NCBI RefSeq assembly: GCF_000003815.2
Contig: NC_049980.1
Span: forward strand, 10,832,623-10,896,622
Reading direction: 5' to 3'
Source of the DNA: Branchiostoma floridae
Taxonomy: Eukaryota; Chordata; Leptocardii; Amphioxiformes; Branchiostomatidae
DNA: 64,000 bases
Below are positions 19,842-30,881 of the stretch, one piece after another (position 1 is the stretch's first letter; every line of letters begins with the position of its first letter). The notes beneath the pieces were generated by a model. It had not been told where the DNA came from. It worked only from the letters and a program-made list of their open reading frames with translations, and did no database searches. A program made the position numbers and the translations under genes.

Positions 19842-22559
19842 TTAACAGTGCATAACCAATATGTCCCACTTTAACAAGTGTTTCTCAATCTTCTGTAAGT
19901 TTTGAGCAATGATGTACTCAACTTTGTAATAATAATGTACATAGGCTAAAAAGCCATCTATTGTAGGAATTTTTAAATGTCTACATTTAAAGATATACAC
20001 CTTAGCAATTAATAACAATGTGTTCAGAATGATAGGATAGCCTAAAGAACCAAATAAAATAATCCTACTTGTAAATCTAAATACCATGTTCATATGCTTT
20101 CTGATCCAGTTTTCTACATCGCCCCAAAATTTTACAAGAAAAGAACATTGACAAAAGATGTGGACGGGAGTTTCCTCCTCAGTCTTACAATAAGAACAAA
20201 GTGTATTTTCTGATAATTTCCATTTATAAAGCTTATTCTTAAGAGCAAGAAAATTATGCAACAACTTAAATTGAAAGGATCTTAAATAGGAGTCAATAGT
20301 TGTTTTATAGGTCAAACTATACACTACATCCCATTGTATCTGGTCATTAAACAATTCTGTCCAATATTCCTGGGCTTTACAATGGAAGTCAACACATTTC
20401 CTTTCAACTAAGTAAAAACGGTACAATTCCTTGTTTATCTTAAGTCCTTTTATCCACTTGGAATATTTTGTAACAGGCATAATAGCTGTTTCACATAAAG
20501 GAATACCTTGAATACTTTGTTTCCATTTAAAGGGGATACTGGATAACAATTGTATGAATTTAAGCTCATCACAAATCCTTCCATATTTACCAATAAATGA
20601 TCTGTATGTCATAAAGTATCCATCAGTGTTCAATAAATCATTAACAAACAAAATTCCTCTTTGGCTAAAGGCTTCCCAGAAAAAAGGTAGTCTATCAATA
20701 AGTATATTGGAATTGAACCAGAGAAATTGTCTCAAGTATTCAGACATATTATCAAGAGGTTTTTTCTGGGCCTTCAGCCAGGCTAACATCACCTCTTCAA
20801 AGAAAGTACTTAAATATGAATGTTTAGAAACAACATTGTGAAAATGTGCTTCGGTAAGTTGTAAGAATGGAAAAATATCATAGTTAAAGTGTATACAATG
20901 ATTTAACATCTTCCTACAAAACCAGCTTTTGTTCAAATACATTCTAGGTACCCATGCTGCCTTAAGTGCAGCATTAAAGGCTTCTAAATTGATCAGTTTT
21001 AATCCACCATATTCATACATATTATAAACTATATTCCTTTTGACACGTTCTGGCCCTCCTGACCAAAGAAACTTAAATACTTTTTTCTCATAAGTCTGAA
21101 AAAACTCAGCATCTGGAGAGGGCAGTGACATGAATAAGTATGTAAACTGAGATACAACCAAAGTATTTATCAGTGTCACTTTGCCATACAGGGTAAGAGT
21201 CTTTCCTTTCCAAGGCTGGAGTATCCTATCTACTTTTTGTAGTTTTCTACTGAAATTATCAGAAATCAAAGTGTTCATATCTTGGGGAATGTGAATTCCC
21301 AAAAGGTCAGCTGGACCATCTGACCACTTAACAGGAAAAGTACATGGTAACTGAAAACCAGTGTCCTTCAGTGGACCCATTCTTAAGATTATACATTTGT
21401 CAAAATTTGGCACAAGCCCAGAAATATTTGAGAAGTTTTTTAACTCTAAACATAATGTTTCCAATGTTGTAAGAACAGGTTTGAGGAAAAAATTTGTATC
21501 ATCCGCAAATTGAGACAATTTGCATGGCTCTTTTCGGCACACCAATCCTTCAATATTTTCATTTGCTCGCACTCTAATGGACAACAATTCTACTGATAAA
21601 ACAAACAAATAGGGCGATAATGGACAACCTTGTCTTAGCCCCCGGAGAAGCCTAAAGGGCTCTGATAAATAACCTTGGTTACTTATCCTACTAGTAATCA
21701 TTGTATACATAATGGTTACCCACTGTAATAAAGATTTACCAAACCCAAACTTTTTCAGAGCTTCTAACACAAAATCTATTCTAATTTTGTCAAACGCCTT
21801 TTCAAAATCAGTTATAAAGATAAGTCCTTCAATATTATCCTTTTCACAAAATTCAATAATTTCCAATACTTTTCGAATGTTATCACTTATAGATCTACCA
21901 GACAAAAATCCAGTCTGATCCATATGTATAATACTAGATATTACTTTCTTAATTCTAAGCGCGATACATTTTGATAAGATTCTTGTGTCGCAAGGCAACA
22001 AAGTAAGAGGGCGCCAATTTTTTAAATATACTGGGTTTTTGTCAGTTCCTGTTGCATCTTGTTTCAAGAGTAGCGAAATAATGCCAACTTTTTGCGTTTC
22101 TGACAGTTGTCCTAAATCATACACCTTATTAAAGCAATCCAACATAGGCTGCTTTAATAGATAAAAAAATTCTTTATAAACTTCCACAGTAATCCCATCA
22201 ACCCTGGGTGATTTCCCTTTCTTAAAAGTTGAGATTGAATCCCAGAGTTCTTTTACTTTTATCCTACCTTCACATATTTCAGACTGTTGTTTAGTTAAAG
22301 TAGGTATGTTACCCTCTACAAAAAACATGTTATACTCTTTCTCTTCCTTCAAGGGTTTCTTAACATCTTCAAAGGAATAAAGCGAAGAGTAGAATTTTAC
22401 TTCCTCGCACAATATATCAGAAGGATTAGTTACAAATTTGTCATCCTGCAACACAATCTTAGTGACATTCTTTTTAGTTTTGTTTCGGTTTAGCAGGCTA
22501 AAGAAATATTTAGTGGGTTTTTCACCTAGCTTCATCCATGTTGCGCGAGAATGTAACAT
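19842..22559 (-). CDS. LINE ORF2, reverse transcriptase part
   Basis: 905 residues open from the first Met. It carries out target-primed reverse transcription. Visible motifs in order: LGEKPTKYFF, the RT fingers (NWRPLTLL, DQTGFLSGRSISDN), ITDFEKAFD, LRQGCPLSPYLF, the catalytic FADD, and LLGIHI. Near the C-terminus there is a Cys-His zinc-finger pattern (CSYC, then HIFCQCSF) of the zf-RVT type. The natural ORF2 would begin in the endonuclease; this Met is only the first after the frame break. A shift in an A-rich run near 22565-22585 separates it from the endonuclease frame. No internal stops are present. Confidence 0.92.
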   Translation of the reverse strand: MLHSRATWMKLGEKPTKYFFSLLNRNKTKKNVTKIVLQDDKFVTNPSDILCEEVKFYSSLYSFEDVKKPLKEEKEYNMFFVEGNIPTLTKQQSEICEGRIKVKELWDSISTFKKGKSPRVDGITVEVYKEFFYLLKQPMLDCFNKVYDLGQLSETQKVGIISLLLKQDATGTDKNPVYLKNWRPLTLLPCDTRILSKCIALRIKKVISSIIHMDQTGFLSGRSISDNIRKVLEIIEFCEKDNIEGLIFITDFEKAFDKIRIDFVLEALKKFGFGKSLLQWVTIMYTMITSRISNQGYLSEPFRLLRGLRQGCPLSPYLFVLSVELLSIRVRANENIEGLVCRKEPCKLSQFADDTNFFLKPVLTTLETLCLELKNFSNISGLVPNFDKCIILRMGPLKDTGFQLPCTFPVKWSDGPADLLGIHIPQDMNTLISDNFSRKLQKVDRILQPWKGKTLTLYGKVTLINTLVVSQFTYLFMSLPSPDAEFFQTYEKKVFKFLWSGGPERVKRNIVYNMYEYGGLKLINLEAFNAALKAAWVPRMYLNKSWFCRKMLNHCIHFNYDIFPFLQLTEAHFHNVVSKHSYLSTFFEEVMLAWLKAQKKPLDNMSEYLRQFLWFNSNILIDRLPFFWEAFSQRGILFVNDLLNTDGYFMTYRSFIGKYGRICDELKFIQLLSSIPFKWKQSIQGIPLCETAIMPVTKYSKWIKGLKINKELYRFYLVERKCVDFHCKAQEYWTELFNDQIQWDVVYSLTYKTTIDSYLRSFQFKLLHNFLALKNKLYKWKLSENTLCSYCKTEEETPVHIFCQCSFLVKFWGDVENWIRKHMNMVFRFTSRIILFGSLGYPIILNTLLLIAKVYIFKCRHLKIPTIDGFLAYVHYYYKVEYIIAQNLQKIEKHLLKWDILVMHC

Positions 22560-23643
22560 GATTTTTTGTCTTTTTTTCTTCGTAGAGGGTCTCCAGTACC
22601 CTCTCTTTTTGTTCTAATTCCTCCAGCAAACAAAGTGGGGGAGATCCCAAACTATCAATATCATTTTGTAATCTTCTTATTTCATCTAGTAATCGGTTTT
22701 CTTTCTCAAATATTTGTTTCTTCTTGAAGGATGTATATTTTATGCAGTGTCCTCGAAAGGCACACTTAAATGTATCCCATACAACTCTGGGTTCTGCTGA
22801 ACCTTTATTAAAGAGAAAAAATTCTTCAATAAACTTTCTTGTTTCTTTAAGAAACATGTTATCATTCAAAAGAGTGGAGTCAAATTTCCAATATCCAGGT
22901 CCGTGTTTGAGATCTCCAGGTACAACATTAAGAAAAATTAACCTATGATCAGATTTGAAGGATTCAGCTATAGCTACTTTAGTGACCTTTGGCAAGAGGG
23001 AAAAGGACACTAAAAAGTAATCCAATCTACTAGCCTGTTTTTGTCTCCTCCATGTGTATCTACGGGTTTCTGGATTATTTAAACGCCATACATCAACAAG
23101 ATCAAAAGTGGCAGACAATTCACGAATTGCCTGAGTAGCCTTGGGATGATAGTTTACAAAATGTTGTCCTGCTCTATCTTTTTTAGTATCAAGTACTGTA
23201 TTAAAGTCACCAGTTAGTATAATGTTTTCATTACAAGCCTCCATCTCCGAGATATTCTTTTGTATTTCCTCAAAAAAACCTTCATCATCCTTATTTTGAG
23301 CATATATGTTACATAAACAACATCGAAAATTACCACACTCTAAATCAATCAAAATATATCTGCCATAGTCTTTTCTAATTTCATGAATCTGGTATGAGAA
23401 ATTTTTCTGAAACATAATAAGTACCCCACAGCTATTGTTTGTTCCATGGTTAAACAAAATCTGACTGCCCCAATCTGTCGTCCACTGATTCTCTTTCTCA
23501 AAAGTTGAGTGGGTTTCCTGTAAGCAAATGACAGAGTGGGGCTTGTCTTTCAAAAACGTAAATGTTTCCATTCGCTTCGCATTGTTTCCTAACCCTCTGC
23601 AGTTAAAACTAGCGAGGGAAAATTCCTGTCCGGGCACCATCAT
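22522..23643 (-). CDS. LINE ORF2, AP-endonuclease part
   Basis: 373 residues from the first Met. An APE-type endonuclease that would nick target DNA. Motifs: SFNCRGLGNN at the start, CLQETH (catalytic Glu), NIYAQN, LTGDFNTVLD (Asp-Asn), RRYTWRRQ, RLDYFL and the terminal SDHRLI (Asp-His). After about residue 250 it continues into the linker toward the RT, then runs out of frame and stops shortly after. The last 38 bp overlap the RT frame. It is complete as a domain but severed from the RT by one frameshift. Confidence 0.92.
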   Translation of the reverse strand: MMVPGQEFSLASFNCRGLGNNAKRMETFTFLKDKPHSVICLQETHSTFEKENQWTTDWGSQILFNHGTNNSCGVLIMFQKNFSYQIHEIRKDYGRYILIDLECGNFRCCLCNIYAQNKDDEGFFEEIQKNISEMEACNENIILTGDFNTVLDTKKDRAGQHFVNYHPKATQAIRELSATFDLVDVWRLNNPETRRYTWRRQKQASRLDYFLVSFSLLPKVTKVAIAESFKSDHRLIFLNVVPGDLKHGPGYWKFDSTLLNDNMFLKETRKFIEEFFLFNKGSAEPRVVWDTFKCAFRGHCIKYTSFKKKQIFEKENRLLDEIRRLQNDIDSLGSPPLCLLEELEQKERVLETLYEEKKTKNHVTFSRNMDEAR

Positions 23644-24054
23644 TTCATTTGCATAAATTACGTCTACCTATATAAATGCAAATTTCGCATACCATCATCA
23701 AAACAGGGTACACTAAATACCCCACAGCTGCACAATTATATCTGTCTGTGCCACATTCACAGCTGCACATTTTACGTAACACAGAAATACCCTACATATT
23801 TTCCGTGGGAAGTTGCAAATAAACTGGTAGTACACTGAAAAACATGAAATGAGTAAACAAAATATACACATACAAGTAACGAAAAAATTGACGAGGCTTC
23901 ACGGTAGTTCATTGGTCACTGTGCAGATACTATGAACTAGCCCCCTAAGTGAATCATCAATTTTAGAGCAATAAGTTACAGTTGCTGACAGGACATTGTG
24001 AAAAACAAAGTATGATTTTAAACAAGGAGCACCTTGTTTCAATGAATTCAAACT

Positions 24055-24897
24055 CTAGTCAAAACTTACGACTTTACCCTGTCCGTCACGCCAGTATCCA
24101 TTATAGAAGCGGTACTTTTTCCCTTCTTTATAGGCATGTCTCACTTTCTCCATCCACTTGCGCTTCTCTTGCAAATCTGTGACTGTGAGATCGTCAGTGA
24201 AGTAGTAAGGCTCGTCCTGTAGCTTTCTGCGTGCAGCTTTCATTATGGACACCTTATCCGCGTAACTGTTCAGCTTGAAGAGAATATGTTGGGGAACTCC
24301 GTCACTGTCGCTGTTTCTCGGACCATCTGGGTGTGCACGTTCAATCTTGATATGATCAAGTCCGAACTTGTCCTCTAAAATCTTCTCTACTGTAGAGACG
24401 CAGTTCTCTCCTTTCTGTACCTTGCGACCGATAATGCGAACGTTATTTCGACGTGAGAACCGCTCCAACTTGTTACATTTTGTTTGGAATTCCTCCACTG
24501 CTTGCTCTGTAGCTTTCAGCCTCTGTGTGATTGATTTAATCTGTTTGGCAGACTCGCGCTGAGTTGTCTCAGAGGCCTCCATTTTCTTTTCCATTTGCTC
24601 CATACGGGCTTCCAGGAGTTGAACATTTTTCTCCACGTTGTCTTCTAGAGCCCTTATCTCCTCCTGAAGCTCCTTCTGGCCTTCTAGGAGTTTCTTAAAC
24701 TGTTCCCTCACAAAGGCCTCGAACTCCGACGCGCCGGTAACATCGTCCAGGTCGTCGCCATGTTTCCCCTCCATGTGGCCGGCGGGTTCGTCCCTCTTTC
24801 TTGTCGACCCCCGCGTTGCACGAGTACTCATTTGGACAGTTTGGTACGCGTCTGCACCCAGGAAGGGTTGACACACAAGAGGCTTCTCAAAATTCAA
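24055..24897 (-). CDS. LINE ORF1, RNA-binding protein
   Basis: 280 residues from the first Met; a second Met at residue 23 (MSTRATRG) is an equally good start. It has an acidic N-terminus, then a coiled coil with heptads (about residues 60-145, rich in E, K, Q and L), an RRM-like domain starting at RRNNVRIIG, and a C-terminal domain ending RFYNGYWRDGQG. The order matches L1-type ORF1p trimers that coat element RNA. It is intact, with no stop or shift. Confidence 0.92.
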   Translation of the reverse strand: MNFEKPLVCQPFLGADAYQTVQMSTRATRGSTRKRDEPAGHMEGKHGDDLDDVTGASEFEAFVREQFKKLLEGQKELQEEIRALEDNVEKNVQLLEARMEQMEKKMEASETTQRESAKQIKSITQRLKATEQAVEEFQTKCNKLERFSRRNNVRIIGRKVQKGENCVSTVEKILEDKFGLDHIKIERAHPDGPRNSDSDGVPQHILFKLNSYADKVSIMKAARRKLQDEPYYFTDDLTVTDLQEKRKWMEKVRHAYKEGKKYRFYNGYWRDGQGKVVSFD

Positions 24898-24975
24898 GCC
24901 GAACAGGCTCTAAATATGTCAAAAATTATCAACTTTGGGGAGCTACCTCAGTGACCGACTACTCCCGTGCTGCCA

Positions 24976-24983
24976 TGACGTCA
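24976..24983. promoter_or_regulatory. CRE/ATF palindrome at LINE 5' end
   Basis: TGACGTCA lies 7 to 14 bases inside the 5' terminus of the element, where an internal promoter of a LINE is expected. Function is inferred. Confidence 0.4.
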
Positions 24984-24989
24984 TCTCTC

Positions 24990-25005
24990 AAGTTACAATT
25001 AAGTT
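24990..25005. repeat. LINE target-site duplication, 5' side
   Basis: AAGTTACAATTAAGTT, identical to 19694-19709. Confidence 0.9.
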
Positions 25006-25370
25006 AACTCTCATTCAGAATGACTCTTACTAAAATGGAATGAATTGAAATGAATATGAAACTTATACCTTGGAGTTTTTACTTTCATTCTACGAGTTGA
25101 ATATGCTGAAACAAGCATCAGTACAGCTGATCGCACAGAAAATATGTTTACCAAATTCCTTAATCCTTTAAAGCGGACTATATATCAAACACTGGAGATC
25201 AGGAGAAACTCTGCACACCTCTATAGCCGCCCTTAATAATCCACCTTCCCGTAGCTCGTACAGAGCCAATAAACCAGCATTATCTATCGATCCAGGTATG
25301 GTAACTACTTTCGGGCAATTTGCCTTTCTGCCATTAGAAAGATAAGTGCAGTTCTTAACAGCTTAGGAGT

Positions 25371-26720
25371 AGGCGGCTACCCGATATATGAGGCAGTAAC
25401 AGTGACAATATGTAGGGTACACGGTATAAACGTACTGCAGTAATCGATATAGACAGGAAACATTGGAGATGCAAAGAAACATGCATATTATCCTCCGTAC
25501 AGTACGTTTGACTGTAACAGAGAATTCTGCAATCGTATACATCGTGATAGACGACATTTGTTAGAACAGAATTTGCTGAATGAGAGTGAATATATGGTCC
25601 TTTGGAAAAGTACTGTCGTTCAACCCTTATCGTTGACACCGCTCCCACTCGGGCATTCAGTCAATTTCATGCAAACTTCGCCCAACCTTAGAAAAGTGCC
25701 TCTATCTTAAAACATTTATGCCTAAAATCTAAGTGTGCTCACATTAGATAAGAGCATGTCGTTACACTCTCTTTCCTCCGACACCGTTTTCAACATTTAG
25801 TACGGAAATTGGGCTTAGAAGAAGGCGGCTACCCGTTATATGAGGCAGTAACCATCACAATATTTGGGGTACACGGCGTAAACGTACTGTTAGTAATCAA
25901 TATAGACAGGAAATATTGGAGATGCAAAGAAACATATTATCCTCCGTGCACCGTGTGTAATTGGAACTGAGATTTAGGCAATCAGATACATGGTGATAGA
26001 GGACCTTTATTAGAACAATTTAATGTTATATGGTCCGTTGGAAAAAGACTATCGTTCAACTCTTATCCTCAACAACGTTCCCACTCAAGCATTAAGGCAA
26101 TTTCATGCAAACTTCGCCCAACCTTGAAAAGGCGCGGTTGTATACCGTCTATGCCTAAAATGTAAGTGTGCTCACATTAGATAATAGCGCGTGTCGTTTG
26201 ACACTTTCCTTCGACACCGTTTTCAACATTTAGTACAGAAATTGCGCTTAGGAGTAGGCGGATACCCGACATATGGGGCAGTAACCATTAAAATACCTGG
26301 GGCACACGGTGTAAACTTACTGAAGTAATCAATATAGACATGAAACATTAGAGATGCAAAGAAACATATTACCCTCCGTACACTACGTGTAACTGGAACA
26401 AAAGATTTCTGTAATCTTATACTAAGTAATAGATGGCCCTTGTTAAACTCTAGCAGAGCGGAATTTGCTGAATGGGGGTGAATACATTGCCCCCATAAAA
26501 ACCTCGTTCGACATTTACAGTCAACACCGTTCCCACTCAGGCATTCAGTCAATTTCATGCAAACTTCACCCAACCTTCAAAACACGCCTTTTTGTATACC
26601 ATCAATGCCTAAATCTAAGTGTGCTCACATTAGATAAGAGCGCAAGTCGTTACACTCTTTCCTCCGACACCGTTTTCAACATTTAGGACGGAAATTGGGC
26701 AATTTTATTCCAACCTCGTC
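25371..26720. repeat. three tandem copies of an approx. 440-bp unit
   Basis: Units start at about 25371, 25823 and 26256 with AGGCGGCTACCCG (third: AGGCGGATACCCG). Each contains ATATAGACAGGAAA/ATATAGACATGAAA, GATGCAAAGAAAC, CTCACATTAGATAA and, at the end, CCGTTTTCAACATTTAG. The arrays are noncoding on both strands. Confidence 0.8.
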
Positions 26721-28011
26721 CAGCCTCAAAACGTCCGTCTACTTCCAATCTGTAACTGTAATCTACAGGATAAATTCTAGCGAATACATCATGAGGAAAG
26801 AGGTCAGAGCGCGATCGAATGACTATAAACAAAAGCCCGGTCTTTCAAAGCAATGATGTATATTTATGTGACGGTGAAGCAAGCATTATTGGAACGGACT
26901 CGAGAGGGTCCTTTTATTTGGTCAGTTCGCACGCAGGCACGTACAATTATATTCCAATCGCCTTTTCCTTCAGTTGTGCTTACTTTAGTTGATGTATATT
27001 CTATCAAACTGTATATTTTATGTTTTATCGAATTGAAACTGAGCCAAGCTCCTAGTCAACTGACCCGGGAATCTTATCAAGTATCTTTACGTTAAGCCAT
27101 TATTGAGTGGCGTCATTTTAAACACCCTTATGTGCCAGTGGCCCGAGCACCATTGACAGTAATGACAGATAATTCTCATATAGTAAGCGCCACTGAAGAT
27201 ATGATCTTTGCACATAGAGGTCAAGTTCTTTGCCAAGTTCGTCTAAAACATATATTATTCAAACAGAAAATGTGGAGTTGTCGTTCTTATGGGGAAATGG
27301 TAGCCTCCTGTGCAGACCATCTTTGTGCGAATCTTTGTTTTTTTTGGGGGGGGTGGCGCTGATTCGCAAAACATCGTCCAGGTTCTCAAGACCACACTCG
27401 CAGCCACTGGGTTGACGTTACGTTTAGCAACATCGCTAGCAATCCGGGGGTCTACAGAGGCCACTCTCCTTCGCAGAAGGGGCCAAATTTGGCAAAGTCC
27501 TCTCAAAACTCCTTTGAATTTGACTTTGATCCCCTCTGCGTATAGGAAAATGACAGGGGCAGGGGACCAGAGAAACGGACTGACTCGACTTCGATCGACT
27601 GCAGAGAGAATCAGATTGCCGTTTCATGTCCCAATCATGCGTGTACACTTAATTACGGAGATCATTTGTCTACATCAGAAACATATCACCATTATACATG
27701 TACGTTCAGATAGATGTAGATAGTGAAGATGATACCTGTGTAAGTGGTTCGGGTACCACATGCAGTAGGGGATGTTACTAAAAGCGTCAGGGCTAAAAAA
27801 AAAATACAGCAGGGAGCCATGCAGGGTTTAGCCCACAGTGAATAACATATTTTGCCACACATGAAGGTAGTCAGGTGGGAAATTACACTTTCAGTACGTT
27901 TTAGTTTGAAAATTTCGTATCCTTGGCTTTTGAAGGAGGCGTGCCTACAAACACAGATTGCATCTTAAATGAGTTCGCATCAAAGTACGACATGCAAATG
28001 TATAAATTTTG

Positions 28012-28205
28012 CCTAGCCTTATGACATTGCTAATCACCAACGATGTTTACTCGTGTGTTCTTCCAATTCCTCAGTAAACGTACTTCTATTTTGACTCTAT
28101 TTTTAGAGTAATAATTCTGTCTAGCCTTATGACATTGCTAATCACCAACGATGTTTACTTGGGTGTCCTTCCAATTTCTTGGGAAGCGTACTTCTATTTT
28201 TACTG
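28012..28205 (+). repeat. approx. 110-bp tandem duplication
   Basis: CTAGCCTTATGACATTGCTA plus ATCACCAACGATGTTTACT occurs at about 28013 and 28122; both copies continue with TTCCAATT and CGTACTTCTATTTT. Confidence 0.8.
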
Positions 28206-28228
28206 CGTGAACACATAATCTACAACCA

Positions 28229-28390
28229 GATCCTACGATGGCATAAGATGATACTAAACTGGCCAAGGAGTGTAGTCAGCCAAGAGGTGTACATTTGCCA
28301 TGTAGCGAAACACACCCCTATGCCGGCTTCAATCCTCTGGCAGCTTTGGATACTACCTTATGCTACCATAGAACCTGAGATTAAAGCACA
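28229..28390. mobile_element. MITE copy (same family as 42318-42492)
   Basis: It shares CTAAACTGGCCAAGGAGTGT, AGTCAGCCAA, CCGGCTTC and CTCTGGCAGCTTT with the copy at 42318-42492. Its two ends are mirror images (CATAAGATGATAC versus TACTACCTTATG), which indicates a foldback element. Terminal repeats are more degraded than in the other copy. Confidence 0.7.
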
Positions 28391-28489
28391 CATACATTCA
28401 CACGCGCGCATGCACACGTATGTCCAGATCACTGTTTCAGGCGAGTTTGCTTACAAGTAATCAAGAAAAAGAATTGGAAAACGTCGTAC

Positions 28490-28676
28490 CTTTGATTGGT
28501 CTTCTTCGGTCTCTGACGTGGATTCCCTCGATGAAAATAGGAGCGCACATGTAACACATCGGCTCTACCAGATAAATCAGCTTCTGTGGGGACAGATTGG
28601 TAAGTTGTCCGTACGGAACATACTCAGTGCCGTCCTTATATGAGGGGGCCATCCAATCACTAGGAGGGATAAACCA
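28490..28676 (-). CDS. orphan exon, possible upstream receptor exon
   Basis: 187 bp open in one frame with good acceptor (GTTCCTCAG) and donor (GTACGA), phase 0 to 1. It encodes WFIPPSDW, TEYVPYGQLTNLSP, LVEPMCYMCAPIFIEG and HVRDRRRP. I do not recognise the family. Its 3' phase fits the 5' phase of the receptor exon at 18329-18516, and strand agrees, so it may be part of that gene's amino-terminal region. The phase does not fit the open 3' end of the cholinesterase directly. It may instead belong to a separate gene. Confidence 0.45.
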
Positions 28677-30162
28677 CTGAGGAACGGAGGGGCGTTTCGC
28701 TGATCACGCAGTATTACCTCAATAAATCAGAAGGGTCGCCAGAGGATATTGCACTTACAATGTGTCTTCCACAGGGTGCTATTTATGAAGTTCAAGGGTA
28801 TGTGCTGAATTTCTGTGAAGCTAATATCGCTTTTATTTCAAACCATATAATTAAGCCTTTATAAACGCTATAATAAAAGTGATTTTGATTTCCCCAAGGA
28901 TAAACAATGACAAGACAAGACGATGACAGCATCCATCAGAAGTGGCCAAACACATGTGAAAGATGACACCAGGCCAAAATAAATTCAAAAAAGTTTTTAT
29001 TTTGTTTCTCATATGCATTCAACACAAGGACTTCATCTGTATTTCATCACTGAGAAAAAATTATTTTCTTTATCAAGGAAAAGATCAGCAAGTTCTCAAA
29101 ATTGATTAGAGCCAGGAAATTAATGAATAAGTAAAACAGAGTAATGGTTGATAATTATTATCTGTCCCAGAGGAATCGTACGCTCACACAGGTCGATACA
29201 GTGTACGTCTACAAAGTCTACATACTGCTCTGTTCTGTACAATACTTGCGGGCTGGAAATAATGTATTACAGGGAGCCAGGTATAACATCAACGTGAGAA
29301 AAATTGCCTCCTATAAAGTATCCTTTATGTACAATTTGTCAGTAATTGGTGGGAATGCCATCGTGTATACTTACAAATAAAAGTGACCAGATCTAGATGA
29401 TGAGAAATTCTCCCAGTGCAATATCATTTATATTTCTAAAACTAACACTGGGAATATCGTGGCACAAAACTCGTTAATGTAGCATCCTGGGACACCTGAT
29501 GGAATTGATTTTTTCTTCTCCCATGGGAAAGGGTGATGACAAGATGGAGTAGTACATCAGAGGAGATCAAGGACCACTAGGCATGGCGCCTGAGGGTTCG
29601 CACCTAACACAACAGTAGTTTGTATTGATGAAGTGCATTAGCACAAAAGCCCAACTGTGTCGATGATAAAAAACATGGTAACAACAGATTTAAGACAAAA
29701 ACAATACAATGAGAGAAACCAATTGCATCGCCGTAAACTCCTAAGAAAGCATCGTAAAAGAGTAACAAGGAACAACAGTACAGTTGTTTTTTTTTCAAAA
29801 CAAATTATGGTATATTTTTTGAGTGAACGAGAGCTGGTTATTTTATCTCTAAGCTACCGCTTTCTAAGTTATAGGGCATTACAGAGCACCATGGAATGGC
29901 ACGTACCATTATCTTTAGATCTATTTCTGTTGAGAAGCCCTGCCTTCTCGGAAAGCCCCTGGACAGAAAGACATAAGGGTGTGGTGCTTATGTTTCAAAC
30001 TCTGCTATCTTCATATCACCAATTGAACATCAAACGAAAAAAACTGCATTTTGTTTTCGTTTCTGAAACAGATCGATATACAAATACATTTCGGGTCAAG
30101 AATCAGGGCATCCAAATGTCATTCTTATGCACTTTCCCATACGTTTCTCTAACGTTTTAAAG

Positions 30163-30881
30163 GTTTAGCGAGTCACTGGTAAGTTACACCGATAGCAATG
30201 TCTAACACATATTGCCTGCTCCATGCCCAAGGGAATTGTTAATTGAACATACTGACTGAAGGTAGGTATCTTGCAGAAAACGTCTTTTATGCGACAAAAA
30301 AAAAAAAAAACATAAAACAGATGGCTTGTCACTTCTGGTTGATGAAAGTCGTCAATATACACAGCAGATGTAATCTCAACTAGTGGTGGATAATATAATT
30401 GTTTAAGTTTCGAGTAACGATTTGTAAAGATCGACTGTCATTGCAGGTGAGATCATAGTAAGATAAGATACGCAAATTAGATAGTGGTTCTTTTGGTTTG
30501 GTACGAAGGCGTTACCTTTGCAATTGTGTTTAGCGAGTCACTGGTAAGTTACACCGATAGCAATGTCTAACACATATTGCCTGCTCCATGCCCAAGGGAA
30601 TTGTTAATTGAACATACTGACTGAAGGTAGGTATCTTGCAGAAAACGTCTTTTATGCGACAAAAAAACATAAGACAGATGGCTTGTCACTTCTGGTTAAC
30701 GAAAGTGGTCAATATACACAGCAGATGTAATCTAAACTAGTGGTGGATAATATAATTGTTTAAGTTTCGAGTAACGATTTGTAAAGATCGACTGTCATTG
30801 CAGGTGAGATAGTAAGATAAGATACCCAAATTAGATCGTGGTACTTTTGGTTTGGTAGGAAGGCGTTACCTTTGCAATTGT
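30163..30881. repeat. 365-bp direct tandem duplication
   Basis: Unit 1 is 30163-30527 and unit 2 is 30528-30881. They differ by an A-run length change (14 versus 7) and a few substitutions, so the duplication looks recent. A trace of a third start (GTTTAGCAG) follows at 30882. No coding content recognised. Confidence 0.92.

Larger units (their letters stand above)
19710..24989 (-). mobile_element. L1/Tx1-type LINE, nearly full length (5280 bp)
   Basis: A non-LTR retrotransposon on the minus strand, bounded by a perfect 16-bp target-site duplication. In transcript order it has a short 5' UTR (about 90 bp, with TGACGTCA near the end), ORF1 (24055-24897), a 411-bp spacer, ORF2 endonuclease (22522-23643), ORF2 reverse transcriptase with C-terminal zinc finger (19842-22559), a short 3' UTR with AATAAA and an A-rich tail. 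ORF1 of the coiled-coil plus RRM type and the APE-RT order place it in the L1/Tx1 group. Intact ORFs and an identical target-site duplication suggest a recent insertion. One frameshift breaks ORF2. Confidence 0.93.
26721..28489. other. gene-free stretch
   Basis: No exon recognised. It contains T8 followed by G8 (27339-27354), a short direct repeat (28012-28205) and a MITE copy (28229-28390). Confidence 0.5.

Noticed and set aside
26853-27723. Overlapping plus-strand open frames of 60-137 codons
   Set aside because: Low-complexity G/T run inside, no splice consensus, no recognisable motif.
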